Below are positions 8,657-17,711 of a DNA stretch of 64,000 bases, one piece after another. Each line of letters opens with the position of its first letter. Position 1 is the first letter of the stretch. Position numbers and translations under genes: made by a program. The DNA is from Mycobacterium sp. BK086 (lineage in GTDB: Bacteria; Actinomycetota; Actinomycetes; Mycobacteriales; Mycobacteriaceae): positions 310,001 to 374,000 of the forward strand of contig SNWL01000005.1 in the NCBI GenBank assembly GCA_004362315.1, written 5' to 3'. The notes below the pieces were generated by a model. The model saw only the letters and a list, made by a program, of their open reading frames with translations. It ran no database searches and was not told where the DNA came from.

Positions 8657-10165
8657 ATGCAACGGATCATCGGAACCGAGGTCGAATACGGCATTTCATC
8701 GCCGTCCGATCCGACCGCCAATCCGATCCTGACTTCGACGCAGGCGGTGCTGGCGTACGCCGCGGCCGCCGGCATTCAGCGGGCCAAGCGCACGCGGTGG
8801 GACTACGAGGTGGAGTCGCCGCTGCGTGATGCCCGCGGGTTCGACCTGAGTCGCGCGTCCGGCCCGCCACCGGTGGTCGACGCCGACGAGGTCGGCGCCG
8901 CCAACATGATCCTGACCAACGGCGCCCGGCTCTACGTCGACCACGCGCACCCGGAGTATTCGGCTCCCGAGGTCACCGATCCGATGGACGCGGTCATCTG
9001 GGACAAGGCCGGCGAGCGGGTGATGGAGGCTGCGGCCCGGCATGTGGCCAGCGTGCCCGGCGCGGCCAAGCTGCAGTTGTACAAGAACAACGTCGACGGC
9101 AAGGGTGCGTCGTACGGAACCCACGAGAACTACTTGATGAGCCGGCAGACGCCGTTCTCCGCGGTGATCTCGGGTCTGACACCCTTCATGGTGTCGCGGC
9201 AGGTCGTGACGGGTTCCGGCCGCGTCGGCATCGGCCCGTCCGGTGACGAGCCCGGCTTTCAGCTCTCCCAGCGGGCCGACTACATCGAGGTCGAGGTCGG
9301 CCTGGAAACCACCCTCAAGCGGGGCATCATCAACACCCGCGACGAGCCGCACGCCGACGCCGACAAGTACCGCCGCCTGCACGTCATCATCGGTGACGCC
9401 AACCTCGCCGAGACATCCACCTACCTCAAGGTGGGCACGACGTCGCTGGTGCTGGATCTGATCGAAGAAGGCCCGCAACACGGCCTGGACCTCTCGGACC
9501 TGGCCCTGGCCCGGCCGGTGCACGCGGTGCACGTGATCAGCCGCGATCCGTCGCTGCGGGCCACGGTCGCACTGGCCGACGGCCGGGAGCTGACCGCGCT
9601 GGCCATGCAGCGCATCTACTTGGACCGGGTGGCCAAACTGGTGGACGCCCGCGATCCCGATCCGCGTGCCAGCCACGTCGTCGAAACCTGGGCTCACGTG
9701 CTTGACCTGCTGGAACGCGACCCGATGGAGTGCGCGGAGCTGCTGGACTGGCCGGCCAAGCTGCGGCTGCTGGAGGGGTTCCGCCAGCGGGAGAACCTGG
9801 GCTGGTCGGCGCCGCGACTACACCTGGTCGACCTGCAGTATTCCGATGTCCGGCTGGACAAGGGCCTCTACAACCGGCTCGTCGCGCGCGGATCGATGAA
9901 GCGTCTGGTCACCGAGCAACAGGTGATCGACGCCGTCGACAACCCGCCGACCGACACCCGGGCGTACTTCCGCGGTGAATGCCTGCGCCGGTTCGGTGCG
10001 GATATCGCGGCGGCGAGCTGGGATTCGGTGATCTTCGATCTGGGCGGTGATTCGCTCGTCCGGATTCCGACTCTCGAGCCGCTGCGGGGCAGCAAAGCTC
10101 ATGTCGGTGCGCTGCTCGATTCGGTCGATAGCGCAGTGCAACTCGTGGAACAACTGACGACCTGA
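8657..10165 (+). CDS. dop: Pup deamidase/depupylase Dop
   Basis: Converts the C-terminal Gln of Pup to Glu so that PafA can ligate it, and removes Pup from conjugates. The protein has 502 residues and a carboxylate-amine/glutamine-synthetase fold: the N-terminal GTEVEYGIS holds ATP/Mg ligands, followed by the Dop-specific loop (about 44-65), and [15 protein letters not shown] with Asp95, the proposed catalytic aspartate. The [19 protein letters not shown] block is shared with PafA at 17712-19070. The ATG at 8657 matches the family N-terminus (MxRIxGTEVEYG) and is leaderless. Required here because the encoded Pup ends in Gln. Confidence 0.97.
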   Translation: MQRIIGTEVEYGISSPSDPTANPILTSTQAVLAYAAAAGIQRAKRTRWDYEVESPLRDARGFDLSRASGPPPVVDADEVGAANMILTNGARLYVDHAHPEYSAPEVTDPMDAVIWDKAGERVMEAAARHVASVPGAAKLQLYKNNVDGKGASYGTHENYLMSRQTPFSAVISGLTPFMVSRQVVTGSGRVGIGPSGDEPGFQLSQRADYIEVEVGLETTLKRGIINTRDEPHADADKYRRLHVIIGDANLAETSTYLKVGTTSLVLDLIEEGPQHGLDLSDLALARPVHAVHVISRDPSLRATVALADGRELTALAMQRIYLDRVAKLVDARDPDPRASHVVETWAHVLDLLERDPMECAELLDWPAKLRLLEGFRQRENLGWSAPRLHLVDLQYSDVRLDKGLYNRLVARGSMKRLVTEQQVIDAVDNPPTDTRAYFRGECLRRFGADIAAASWDSVIFDLGGDSLVRIPTLEPLRGSKAHVGALLDSVDSAVQLVEQLTT

Positions 10166-10184
10166 GGTTCGTTAGAGGGAGCAA

Positions 10185-10206
10185 TACCGGTTGCGACCGG
10201 TAATGT
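10185..10206 (+). promoter_or_regulatory. Palindrome and -10 box between dop and pup
   Basis: TACCGGT-TGCG-ACCGGTA (10185-10202) is a perfect seven-base inverted repeat and runs directly into TAATGT (10201-10206), a TAnnnT -10 hexamer. This could be an independent promoter for pup-prcB-prcA with an operator, giving a leader of roughly 55 bases. A stable RNA hairpin is the alternative. The pup ribosome site AGGAGG lies at 10259-10264. Confidence 0.45.
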
Positions 10207-10269
10207 GGAGGAACCGGCGGCCCGGCCGAATGGCACGACATAGTCGCCGATAACGAGCAGGAGGCAGCG

Positions 10270-10464
10270 ATGGCTCAAGAGCAGACCAAGCGTGGTGGCG
10301 GTGGCGGCGAGGACGACGACCTCTCCGGCAACGGCGCCGCCGGGCAGGAGCGTCGCGACAAGCTCGCCGAGGAGACCGACGATCTGCTGGACGAGATCGA
10401 TGACGTCCTCGAGGAGAACGCCGAGGACTTCGTGCGGGCATATGTTCAAAAGGGCGGACAGTGA
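10270..10464 (+). CDS. pup: Prokaryotic ubiquitin-like protein Pup
   Basis: A 64-residue, disordered, acidic protein that is attached to substrate lysines through its C-terminal side chain and marks them for the proteasome. The N-terminal half (Lys/Gly-rich, five consecutive glycines) is unstructured and enters the Mpa pore; residues about 21-58 form the helix that binds the Mpa coiled coil. It ends Gly-Gly-Gln, so Dop must deamidate it before PafA uses it. A strong AGGAGG precedes the ATG by five bases. The TGA overlaps the GTG of prcB (GTGA). Confidence 0.98.
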   Translation: MAQEQTKRGGGGGEDDDLSGNGAAGQERRDKLAEETDDLLDEIDDVLEENAEDFVRAYVQKGGQ

Positions 10465-11339
10465 CCTGGCCGTTTTCTGATCGCCTGGCCACTAGTTCAC
10501 CTCTGACGGATCTTTCTTCCTTCTCCGATTTTCTGCGGCGGGAAGCCCCGCAGCTGTTGCCGACCCCGACCGGCACAAGTGGTGTACTGCCCGGAGACGC
10601 GCTGCCGCACGGCACCACGATCGTCGCGCTGAAATATCCGGGCGGGGTGCTGATCGCCGGTGATCGCCGCTCGACGCAGGGCAACATGATCGCGGGCCGC
10701 GACGTGCAGAAGGTGTACATCACCGACGACTACACGGCCACCGGCATCGCCGGTACCGCGGCCATCGCCGTCGAGTTCGCCCGGCTGTATGCGGTCGAGC
10801 TGGAGCACTACGAGAAGGTCGAGGGCGTCCCGCTGACGTTCCCCGGCAAGGTGAATCGACTCTCGACCATGGTGCGCGGCAACCTCGGTGCGGCGCTGCA
10901 GGGATTCGTCGCACTGCCACTGCTGGTGGGTTACGACCTGGACGATTCGAACGCCGAAGGGGCGGGCCGGATCGTGTCGTTCGACGCCGCAGGCGGCTGG
11001 AACATCGAAGAAGAGGGCTACCAGTCGGTCGGTTCCGGATCGCTGTTCGCCAAGTCGTCGATCAAGAAGCTGTATTCCGGTGTCACTGACGCCGATTCGG
11101 CGCTGCGCGCGGCTGTCGAGGCGCTCTATGACGCTGCCGACGACGACTCCGCGACCGGCGGACCCGACTTGGTGCGCGGCATCTTCCCGACGGCCGTCAC
11201 CATCGAAGCCGAAGGCGCCGCCGAGGTCACCGAGCAGCGGATCTCGGCGCTGGCGCGCGAGGTCATCGAGAAGCGATCCAGGACAAACACATTCGGTCCC
11301 GGCAACGGACCCAGCAACGAAGCACCGCGGGTGGACTAA
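10461..11339 (+). CDS. prcB: 20S proteasome beta subunit PrcB
   Basis: Catalytic subunit of the 20S core particle (alpha7-beta7-beta7-alpha7). The 292-residue precursor carries a propeptide of 51 residues; autocleavage after Gly51 in HGTTIVAL exposes Thr52, the N-terminal nucleophile. The mature part shows [26 protein letters not shown] with the catalytic-site Asp and Lys. The start is GTG, overlapping the pup stop by four bases, which couples subunit synthesis to the tag. The stop TAA is directly followed by the prcA start with no gap. Confidence 0.97.
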   Translation: MTWPFSDRLATSSPLTDLSSFSDFLRREAPQLLPTPTGTSGVLPGDALPHGTTIVALKYPGGVLIAGDRRSTQGNMIAGRDVQKVYITDDYTATGIAGTAAIAVEFARLYAVELEHYEKVEGVPLTFPGKVNRLSTMVRGNLGAALQGFVALPLLVGYDLDDSNAEGAGRIVSFDAAGGWNIEEEGYQSVGSGSLFAKSSIKKLYSGVTDADSALRAAVEALYDAADDDSATGGPDLVRGIFPTAVTIEAEGAAEVTEQRISALAREVIEKRSRTNTFGPGNGPSNEAPRVD

Positions 11340-12086
11340 GTGAGCTTCCCATATTTCATCTCGCCTGAGCAGGCGATGCGTGAGCGTTCGGAGCTTGCGC
11401 GCAAGGGTATTGCCCGGGGCCGCAGTGTGGTCGTGCTCGCCTACGACTCCGGTGTGCTGTTCGTCGCCGAGAACCCGTCGCGGTCCCTGCAGAAGATCAG
11501 CGAGCTCTACGACCGGGTGGGCTTCGCCGCGGTGGGCCGGTTCAACGAGTTCGACAACCTGCGCCGTGGCGGCATTCAGTTCGCCGATACCCGCGGCTAT
11601 GCCTACGACCGTCGCGACGTGACGGGCCGTCAGCTCGCCAACGTGTATGCCCAAACCCTCGGGACGATCTTCACCGAACAAGCCAAGCCGTACGAGGTGG
11701 AGCTGTGCGTGGCCGAGGTGGCGCACTACGACGAGACCAAAGCCCCTGAGCTGTACCGCATCACGTATGACGGCTCGATCGCCGACGAACCGCATTTCGT
11801 CGTGATGGGCGGCACCACCGAACCGATCATCACCGCGCTCAAGGAGTCCTACTCCGAGAACGCCGCGCTCGGTGACGCGGTCGGGATCGCGGTGGAGGCG
11901 TTGCGGGCAGGCATCAACGGCAGTGGTAGCGGTAGCGGCGGCACGCCGCCAGCTGAGCCGCGGGTGCTCGGACCGACCACGCTCGAGGTGGCCATCCTGG
12001 ACGCCAAGCGGCCGCGGCGGGCATTCCGGCGGATCACCGGCTCGGCGCTGGAAGCGCTTCTGCCCAAAGCGGACGAATCGTCCTGA
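11340..12086 (+). CDS. prcA: 20S proteasome alpha subunit PrcA
   Basis: Structural ring subunit that forms the gate and docks Mpa through its C-terminal tail. It has 248 residues and starts [27 protein letters not shown], the alpha-type N-terminal helix that closes the pore. It lacks a propeptide and catalytic Thr. The insert near 196-212 is Gly/Ser-rich (repeated Gly-Ser), a low-complexity linker before the last helices. GTG start abutting prcB. Its TGA overlaps the proposed CTG start of the next gene. Confidence 0.96.
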   Translation: MSFPYFISPEQAMRERSELARKGIARGRSVVVLAYDSGVLFVAENPSRSLQKISELYDRVGFAAVGRFNEFDNLRRGGIQFADTRGYAYDRRDVTGRQLANVYAQTLGTIFTEQAKPYEVELCVAEVAHYDETKAPELYRITYDGSIADEPHFVVMGGTTEPIITALKESYSENAALGDAVGIAVEALRAGINGSGSGSGGTPPAEPRVLGPTTLEVAILDAKRPRRAFRRITGSALEALLPKADESS

Positions 12087-13063
12087 CCCAGCTCGTCATC
12101 GGTGCCAGCGGGTTCCTCGGCTCGCATGTGACGCGTCAGCTGGTCGCCAGCGGCGCGGATGTGCGTGTCATGGTCCGCAAGACCAGTTCGACGAAGGGCT
12201 TCGACGACCTCGACGTCGAACGCCACTATGGCGATATCTTCGACGACGACGCGCTACGCGCCGCGATGAGTGGCTGTGATGTCGTCTACTACTGCGTGGT
12301 CGACGCCCGGATGTGGTTACGCGATCCGGCGCCGTTGTTCCGGACGAATGTCGAAGGCCTCCGGCATGTTCTGGACGCCGCCGCCGAGGCCAGCTTGAGC
12401 AAGTTCGTCTTCACCAGCACCACAGGAACATTGGCGATCAGCGACGGTAGACCGGTCACCGAGGCGGATCCACACAACTGGACCGGCGGCGGACCCTATA
12501 TCGAGGCCAGGGTCCGGGCCGAAGACCTCGTGCTGAGCTACGCCCGCGACAGGGGATTGCCCGCCGTCGCGATGTGCATCTCGACCACCTACGGCCCTGG
12601 GGATTGGCAACCCACGCCGCACGGCTCGATGATCGCGCAGGTCGCCTCCGGGCGGTTCCCGTTCTATCTCGACTTCTCCTCGGAGGTCGTCGGAATCGAA
12701 GATGCCGCACGCGCAATGCTTCTCGCCGCCGAGCATGGCCGGGCAGGGGAGCGCTACATCATCTCCGACAAGTATCTGAGCACGCGCGAGGTGCACGAGA
12801 TCGCCGCGGGCGCCGTCGGCGCCGCGCGGCCGCGGATCAAGATTCCCATGCCGTTGCTCTACGCGGGCGCCCATGTCAACGACCTCGCGTCCCGGCTGCT
12901 GGGCCGCGATCTGCCGTTCGCGGTGGTCGGATTGCGGATGGCGCAACTGATGTCGCCTCTGGATCACAGCAAGGCAGAACGCGAGCTGGGCTGGAAGCCC
13001 GACCCGGTCGAGGAGTCGATCCGCAGGGCGGCAAGGTTTTTTGTCGAGCAAGGGATCCGCTAG
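12083..13063 (+). CDS. Extended SDR/NAD(P)-dependent epimerase-dehydratase family protein, probable CTG start
   Basis: An atypical member of the dihydroflavonol-reductase/epimerase class, 326 residues from the proposed start. The coenzyme loop GASGFLG lies at 7-13, so the first ordinary start codon (GTG at 12128) would cut it off. Between the preceding stop and that GTG no ATG, GTG or TTG exists in frame; CTG at 12083 overlaps the prcA TGA as CTGA and gives [12 protein letters not shown]. The tyrosine of the active site is present (Tyr139 in PYIEAR), but the usual lysine four residues later is arginine (Arg143). It is translationally linked to the proteasome genes. Substrate unknown; the Lys-to-Arg change may mean altered or lost catalysis. 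Confidence 0.78.
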   Translation: MTQLVIGASGFLGSHVTRQLVASGADVRVMVRKTSSTKGFDDLDVERHYGDIFDDDALRAAMSGCDVVYYCVVDARMWLRDPAPLFRTNVEGLRHVLDAAAEASLSKFVFTSTTGTLAISDGRPVTEADPHNWTGGGPYIEARVRAEDLVLSYARDRGLPAVAMCISTTYGPGDWQPTPHGSMIAQVASGRFPFYLDFSSEVVGIEDAARAMLLAAEHGRAGERYIISDKYLSTREVHEIAAGAVGAARPRIKIPMPLLYAGAHVNDLASRLLGRDLPFAVVGLRMAQLMSPLDHSKAERELGWKPDPVEESIRRAARFFVEQGIR

Positions 13064-13071
13064 AACGTACG

Positions 13072-13689
13072 TCAACCGGCGGCTTGGCGGTCTTCGGCAA
13101 GTAGGCGAATGATGTCCGACACGTTTGCGCCGTCCAGCTCGGCGCTTCTGGCGATGAGTTTGACGAATGTGTCGGCAAGGCCCTTGTCGTCGACACGGGA
13201 GGCCAGGATATCGCCCAATTCTCGACCGGTGGCGACCAGTTCGGCAGGGATGGGTGGGGTGGGCGTTGTGCCGGCGGCGGCCTCGAGCGCGGTAGCCTTC
13301 CCCACGAGGTATGTCACATCCAACACAAATCGGACAACTCTGCGCCGAAGTGCCTTGTCTTCCTTGAGGATCCGGGTGATGTCTCGTGTCGCATCGACAT
13401 CGAGCTCGTCGAGTGTCATCGCGATCGGCGAATCCGGGAAGCGGCGGTGGATGTTGCACAGTGGAAAGTAGAGAATGCTGACTTCTGCGGAATTCTCCGG
13501 CGACTTGTCGTCAGATGAAACGTGTTCGGTGAACAGCGATTGCATGACCCGAGGTGGCGGCCCACTGGTGACAGGCGAGACTTCGCCACCCGAGTGTTGA
13601 CAGGCCAGGACGTCTCCCATGTCGTAGACCCGCATTCCATTCAGTTCGCCACCGACACAGGTGCCGATAGGTGTTGGTTCGATGGGCAT
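13072..13689 (-). CDS. Hypothetical protein, accessory block
   Basis: A 205-residue soluble protein starting MPIEPTPIGTCVGGELNG; no signal peptide, membrane segment or recognised domain. The N-terminal third has three cysteines (Cys11, Cys30 and one near 78) and a histidine (CQHSGGE), while residues about 85-200 are predicted helical with a Pro/Thr linker (GTTPTPPIPAE). It follows the LGFP-repeat gene by 26 bases and is probably co-transcribed with it. Converges on the SDR gene eight bases away. Function unknown. Confidence 0.65.
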   Translation of the reverse strand: MPIEPTPIGTCVGGELNGMRVYDMGDVLACQHSGGEVSPVTSGPPPRVMQSLFTEHVSSDDKSPENSAEVSILYFPLCNIHRRFPDSPIAMTLDELDVDATRDITRILKEDKALRRRVVRFVLDVTYLVGKATALEAAAGTTPTPPIPAELVATGRELGDILASRVDDKGLADTFVKLIARSAELDGANVSDIIRLLAEDRQAAG

Positions 13690-13715
13690 TACGCCCCCCT
13701 TTCCGATTGTTGTGG

Positions 13716-15497
13716 TTAGCCGAGATTGTCGATGGCGCGCTGTGCCTGCTGGCGGCGGAACTCGCCGATGAAGGGCGGGAGTGGATTGACCAGAACTTGG
13801 AGTCCGCCCTGGGGCGTGGTCAGGACGTCGATGACGTCGACATTGCCGTTGCCGGTCTGGTCTATGCCCGTTGGAATGCTGGCGATGAACACTGCCCCGT
13901 CGGGCACTTCCGGGTGCACGGGGTCGGCGCTGCCGCGCCAGAAGGCCGATGCGATCCCGTTGTAGACGCCGCTGGCGATCTGACCGCTGGCAATCCCGTT
14001 GGCGGTCACCCGATGCCAATCCAGGGCCGCGACCAGGGTTTTCGAAGCCGGTGCGGTGAATGCGGGCAGCCACACGAGACTGAACCGCAGACGCATCGTG
14101 ATATCGAAGTCGGTATCCGGCAGTAATCCGTTGTCGCGGAATCCGTGAAGGGCGATCGTCACCAGCCTGGGCGAAGCGGCCCAGAACCCATAGCTCCACG
14201 GCGATACTTCCACGATTTCGGTCTGGGGATGCAGGCCCAGGTTCTGCCCCGCCCTGTGCACGCCGTCATCGATGAACTTCCGGAACATGATGCGCAGCCG
14301 TTCGGGTGAGAGATTGGCCGCGGCAGCCTCTTTCACGCCGTCGACGGTCGCGATCATCGCACCGTTCTGGAACAGCGACCACGCCACTTTCGGATTGTCC
14401 GGGGGATAGAGGCCGGGGACATGATAGATGTCGGCAACGGGATAGCCGAGCGGGCCGTTTTCCCAACCGGCCGCGGCCCATCGAGCGCGGACCATGCCGG
14501 TGATGATCATCGGACCGGTATCCGGGGTCCAGTAGATGGAACCCGTCTCGAAGTGGTTGTAGCGACCGATTCCGTCGGGAGTCCCCGTCTCATCCGTCGT
14601 CGGCAAGCCGAGCTGCCCGATACCGTTGGCCGCCTTGTATTTGGCCAGGATGTCGCCGTGAAGCTCGTGTGCTCCAGTCTTTTCGCTGAAGTAGATGTTG
14701 TAGTCGGCGTAACGGATGACATAGCCGTTGCCCGCGGTGCGCAGGGAACCTTGCGGGGCGCCCGCGCCGATCTGTGCCGCCTTCCGGGTGATCTCTTTCT
14801 CGGCCTTGTCTCGCCGGATGGCTTCTGCGAGGAGACTGCCGACGTCGATGGCGGGCTTGAGTATCTCGTCTGAGCCAGTGAGCCACGGAGGTGAATCGAC
14901 GACCCGGATCCCGGCGTGTACATCGATGTGTTCAGTGCCCGCGCCACCCTCGAGCACGACCGGATCCTTGAGGTCGCGCAAAGTCGCCAGGCGCGTGAGC
15001 AATTCGGGGGCGGGGACGTCACGGAGTTGATCGCCGAGCCGCACCGCGTCACCGAGTGCGGTGACAAGGGCATTGTCGTCGGTCACGGCGATGAGCTCGT
15101 TGGCCAGCGTGGTGCCGTCGTCGATGAGCCGGTCGGCTGTGACCGTGCCGTCTTGTTCATGGATCGCCTGGGCAGCCAGCCGGCAGGCGTCGAGTGTCCA
15201 TTGGGTGAAGCGCTGCTTCAGCTCCGGCGAACCGTCGAGGATGGGGGCGAGAACGTCATAGAAGGCGGTGTCGATGGTGTCGAGAGTCTTGATGAGATCT
15301 GACCCGCGGGCATCGTGTCGCAGCGTGCGGAGCGGCATGGCCAGCAGATCGGCCACGACGGAACCTTTGCCGTCGAGCAGTGTCGTGACGGCGGTCCGCG
15401 TCAAGCGCGGGCGGCTACCGCCCTCTCCGGTGTCATCGAGATCGTCTCTCGCCCAGCATGTTCCATTTCGGACAGTGTTCTCGGTACCCGCGGTCAT
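13716..15497 (-). CDS. LGFP-repeat protein of unknown function
   Basis: A 593-residue protein without a visible signal peptide. Residues 1-250 are helical and unassigned. From about 280 to 360 lie two LGFP-type repeats (GQLGLPTTDETGTPDGIGRYN...GSIYWTPDTG and GPLGYPVADI), with a third partial unit (WSLFQNGAMI) up to about 385. LGFP repeats occur in mycolate-related and cell-wall-anchored corynebacterial and mycobacterial proteins and are thought to bind the envelope. The C-terminal 200 residues are beta-rich and end with a Pro/Arg/Gln tail. The lack of an export signal is odd for a wall-binding repeat. ATG start; unusual palindromes precede it at 15559-15615. Part of a variable block inside the proteasome locus. 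Confidence 0.72.
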   Translation of the reverse strand: MTAGTENTVRNGTCWARDDLDDTGEGGSRPRLTRTAVTTLLDGKGSVVADLLAMPLRTLRHDARGSDLIKTLDTIDTAFYDVLAPILDGSPELKQRFTQWTLDACRLAAQAIHEQDGTVTADRLIDDGTTLANELIAVTDDNALVTALGDAVRLGDQLRDVPAPELLTRLATLRDLKDPVVLEGGAGTEHIDVHAGIRVVDSPPWLTGSDEILKPAIDVGSLLAEAIRRDKAEKEITRKAAQIGAGAPQGSLRTAGNGYVIRYADYNIYFSEKTGAHELHGDILAKYKAANGIGQLGLPTTDETGTPDGIGRYNHFETGSIYWTPDTGPMIITGMVRARWAAAGWENGPLGYPVADIYHVPGLYPPDNPKVAWSLFQNGAMIATVDGVKEAAAANLSPERLRIMFRKFIDDGVHRAGQNLGLHPQTEIVEVSPWSYGFWAASPRLVTIALHGFRDNGLLPDTDFDITMRLRFSLVWLPAFTAPASKTLVAALDWHRVTANGIASGQIASGVYNGIASAFWRGSADPVHPEVPDGAVFIASIPTGIDQTGNGNVDVIDVLTTPQGGLQVLVNPLPPFIGEFRRQQAQRAIDNLG

Positions 15498-15558
15498 CGT
15501 AGTCCCCCCTCGTCAACCGGACCAGTCGATGATGGCTCGAGACGCACCCGGGCCGACA

Positions 15559-15615
15559 GAGTAGCGACCTACTCGAATCACCTTCGGATCCGTCGAGTAG
15601 TTACTCAGGCGCTAC
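15559..15615. promoter_or_regulatory. Cluster of nested palindromes (operator array or hairpin)
   Basis: GAGTAG-CGAC-CTACTC (15559-15574) and GAGTA-GT-TACTC (15595-15606) are two palindromes sharing the same half-site. Together they also form longer nested arms: CTACTCGA (15569-15576) with TCGAGTAG (15593-15600), and GTAGCG (15561-15566) with CGCTAC (15610-15615). The cluster lies 62 bases before the LGFP gene and just after the stop of the DUF1023 gene. It could be a double operator for the LGFP gene or a structured transcript end; no T-run follows. Confidence 0.5.
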
Positions 15616-15619
15616 CCGC

Positions 15620-17329
15620 TCACCTCACCCGGATGTGCTCGCGGTCGCCGCTGATGACCGCGAGGATGTTGTGCCAGGCGTCGGACGGCTCGTTGACGAC
15701 GTCGCCGTGCGCGGAAGGGCCCGCCATCGGTGTGCCCGTCAGGCGGCGGCCGGGGTCGAGCCGGATGACACCGGGCATCTGGTCCGGGTCTGCGCCGTGC
15801 GGGCCGAACGGGATGCCCTGAACCAGGCCGATCGGATCGCCCGGTGCGGTCATGGAGAACCGCACCACCGCGGGGTTGCGATTGTGCCAGCCCGACGGAT
15901 CCCGCACGCCCACACCGGCTCCCGCGGCTTCGACGTAGATCACCCGGTCGGCGGTCAGGCCGAAACATTCGGCGGTGCCCAGGATCGATCCGCCGTACGA
16001 ATGACCCACGTACGTCACCGGTTTCGGGCCGGCCTGGCGGTCGACGTCCTCGCTGAAGGCGGCCAGCCGAGGGGCCATTTGCAGGGCATGGTGAGGATCC
16101 GCGGCGTCCACCACCCCGGCGGGCAACGGGCCGGTGGGGAAGTGCCCACCGAGATAGCGGATCATCGCCACGTCACCGCCGGATCCGGCGACGAATCGCC
16201 GAGCGGTGGCGACATCGTCGGCCGAACCGCCGAATGTGGTGTTGAGCCCGGGGACCAGCACGCCCAGTGCGTGGGCTCGGTCGAGGTCGCCGGACAGCTC
16301 GATGAGTGATTCGCGTGCGGGGTCGAACGCCAGGATCTGCCGCGGCACCCGGTGGTCGCGGTCCAGTGGATCGGGGACGTCGGCCAGCAAGCTCTCGTAG
16401 TACTCGACGCGGTGGCGCGCCTCGCGGTCATAGCCGGCGATGGTCGCGGCCCGCAGCGCGGGATCGACCTGCATTGTCGCCCAAAGCCGTTCGGCGTCAG
16501 CCGGGTCCAGTGTCGGTGCGACGGCGGCGCGCAACTTCACCTCGTCCGGTGCGTCGAGTGTGCGGTGCTCGTCGAGGATCGCGTGAGCGATGTTGATCCG
16601 GTTGGCTGCCACTCGCAGTTCCCACGGCACGCCGTCGGTGTTGCCGACCTGGGCGGGCTGCCGTTCGACCAGCCGCTGGCGTTCGGCATTCGACATGGCC
16701 GCGATCTGGGCGGCGATGCTGTCCTGGCTCATGTGCGGCCATTCGGCCACCGGATCGCCTGGGGCCGCGGCCGGCCGGACCTGCGCTGGCCCGCCCGATG
16801 CGGCGTCGAACGCCGCGTCGATCGCGCGGGCGGCCTCGTCATCGGCCGCACCGAGTGCGCGCAGCGCGTCCCGCAGCACGTGGGTCAGGTCGGCGGCCCG
16901 CGCATCGAGCATCGCTCGGGCCGCCGAACCGGATCCACCGCTGCACGCAACCAGCAGAGCCGACGGCGCGGCGGGCGGCCCGACCGTCCCGTCGTCGGCC
17001 ACCGCGCAGCCCTCGTTTCGCGCATCGGCAAGGGCTGCCAGCACCCGATCCCGGCCGCGTCCGATGACATCGGCGGCGTCACGCGCCTCGGCAGCGGCGA
17101 GAACCAGCGCCTGGCACATCCGGCGCAATCCCGCGGCAGTCGGGCCGATGGCGTGCCGGGCCGCACCCGCCGCCGTTCCGGTGAACACGCCCGGGGTACC
17201 GGCCATCGCGTCGTCGACCGCATCCGCCTGTGTCTGGAGCCGGCCCGCGGCCGCGACCCACTCGTCGGCCAGTTCGGTCAGTGCCTCGGGCCGCCAGGCA
17301 AGCACCTGCGCGACGGTCGCGATGGTCAC
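15620..17329 (-). CDS. DUF1023 alpha/beta hydrolase with helical ESX-like N-terminus
   Basis: A 569-residue protein. Residues 1-105 are helical with a single conserved Trp (about position 11) and resemble the WXG100-like segments on type VII secretion partners; the C-terminal half (about 300-569) is a DUF1023 alpha/beta hydrolase with the nucleophile motif GHSYGG. Similar pairs, a small ESX-like protein plus a large DUF1023 protein, occur in mycobacteria (I recall Rv2078-Rv2079). The GTG at 17329 is chosen because it overlaps the stop of the upstream gene as GTGA; a longer N-terminus would be an Arg-rich artefact. Substrate unknown; could be an esterase or lipase acting after secretion. Confidence 0.75.
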   Translation of the reverse strand: MTIATVAQVLAWRPEALTELADEWVAAAGRLQTQADAVDDAMAGTPGVFTGTAAGAARHAIGPTAAGLRRMCQALVLAAAEARDAADVIGRGRDRVLAALADARNEGCAVADDGTVGPPAAPSALLVACSGGSGSAARAMLDARAADLTHVLRDALRALGAADDEAARAIDAAFDAASGGPAQVRPAAAPGDPVAEWPHMSQDSIAAQIAAMSNAERQRLVERQPAQVGNTDGVPWELRVAANRINIAHAILDEHRTLDAPDEVKLRAAVAPTLDPADAERLWATMQVDPALRAATIAGYDREARHRVEYYESLLADVPDPLDRDHRVPRQILAFDPARESLIELSGDLDRAHALGVLVPGLNTTFGGSADDVATARRFVAGSGGDVAMIRYLGGHFPTGPLPAGVVDAADPHHALQMAPRLAAFSEDVDRQAGPKPVTYVGHSYGGSILGTAECFGLTADRVIYVEAAGAGVGVRDPSGWHNRNPAVVRFSMTAPGDPIGLVQGIPFGPHGADPDQMPGVIRLDPGRRLTGTPMAGPSAHGDVVNEPSDAWHNILAVISGDREHIRVR

Positions 17330-17595
17330 TGCGGCAGTCGCTCGGCGCCCGCGCGGTCGGCGGCGGCGAGTTCGTCGACCGAGCGGTCTGCCGAGCAAAC
17401 CCACTCCTGCACGGCCGCGCCAAGTCGGCGCACTTCAGCGGTGACACGCCGGGGCAATGTCAAACCGCCCAGCGCAGACCCGGGTAACGCGTCGAGACCA
17501 CGGATCGGGATCGCGGCGAGGTCGTCAGCGGCGCGGGTCAGGCGCCCTGCCAGTGCTCTGAGAGTGGCGGGATCGACGGCGACCGGCTCGGGCAC
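17326..17595 (-). CDS. Small helical ESX/WXG100-like protein
   Basis: An 89-residue, all-helical protein (MPEPVAVDPATLRALAGRL...LGAAVQEWVCSADRSVDELAAADRAGA). The length, the N-terminal pattern and the pair of helices around a central turn resemble EspC/DUF2580-type partners of the type VII system, though a clean WXG motif is absent (the Trp is in EWVCSAD near 65). GTG start. Four-base overlap with the DUF1023 gene indicates coupled translation and probable complex formation with its N-terminal helices. No ESX machinery is encoded in the window. Confidence 0.6.
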   Translation of the reverse strand: MPEPVAVDPATLRALAGRLTRAADDLAAIPIRGLDALPGSALGGLTLPRRVTAEVRRLGAAVQEWVCSADRSVDELAAADRAGAERLPQ

Positions 17596-17698
17596 GGCTC
17601 ATGCTGACATGACCGGCGGTCCCGTCTTCTCGGCGATCCACAGGTATTGCGAACGCGTTTCGCGGACCGCTTGCACACCACTAGCGCAAACGAACCAG

Positions 17699-17704
17699 TA
17701 GGCT
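17699..17704 (+). promoter_or_regulatory. Leaderless -10 box of pafA
   Basis: TAGGCT ends seven bases before the GTG of pafA, the same arrangement and the same hexamer as at dop. There is no ribosome-binding site, so the message is probably leaderless. Confidence 0.6.
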
Positions 17705-17711
17705 CGGTGTC

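Noticed and set aside
12128..13063. GTG at 12128 as the start of the SDR gene
   Set aside because: It removes the coenzyme-binding GASGFLG loop, which is encoded in frame just upstream.
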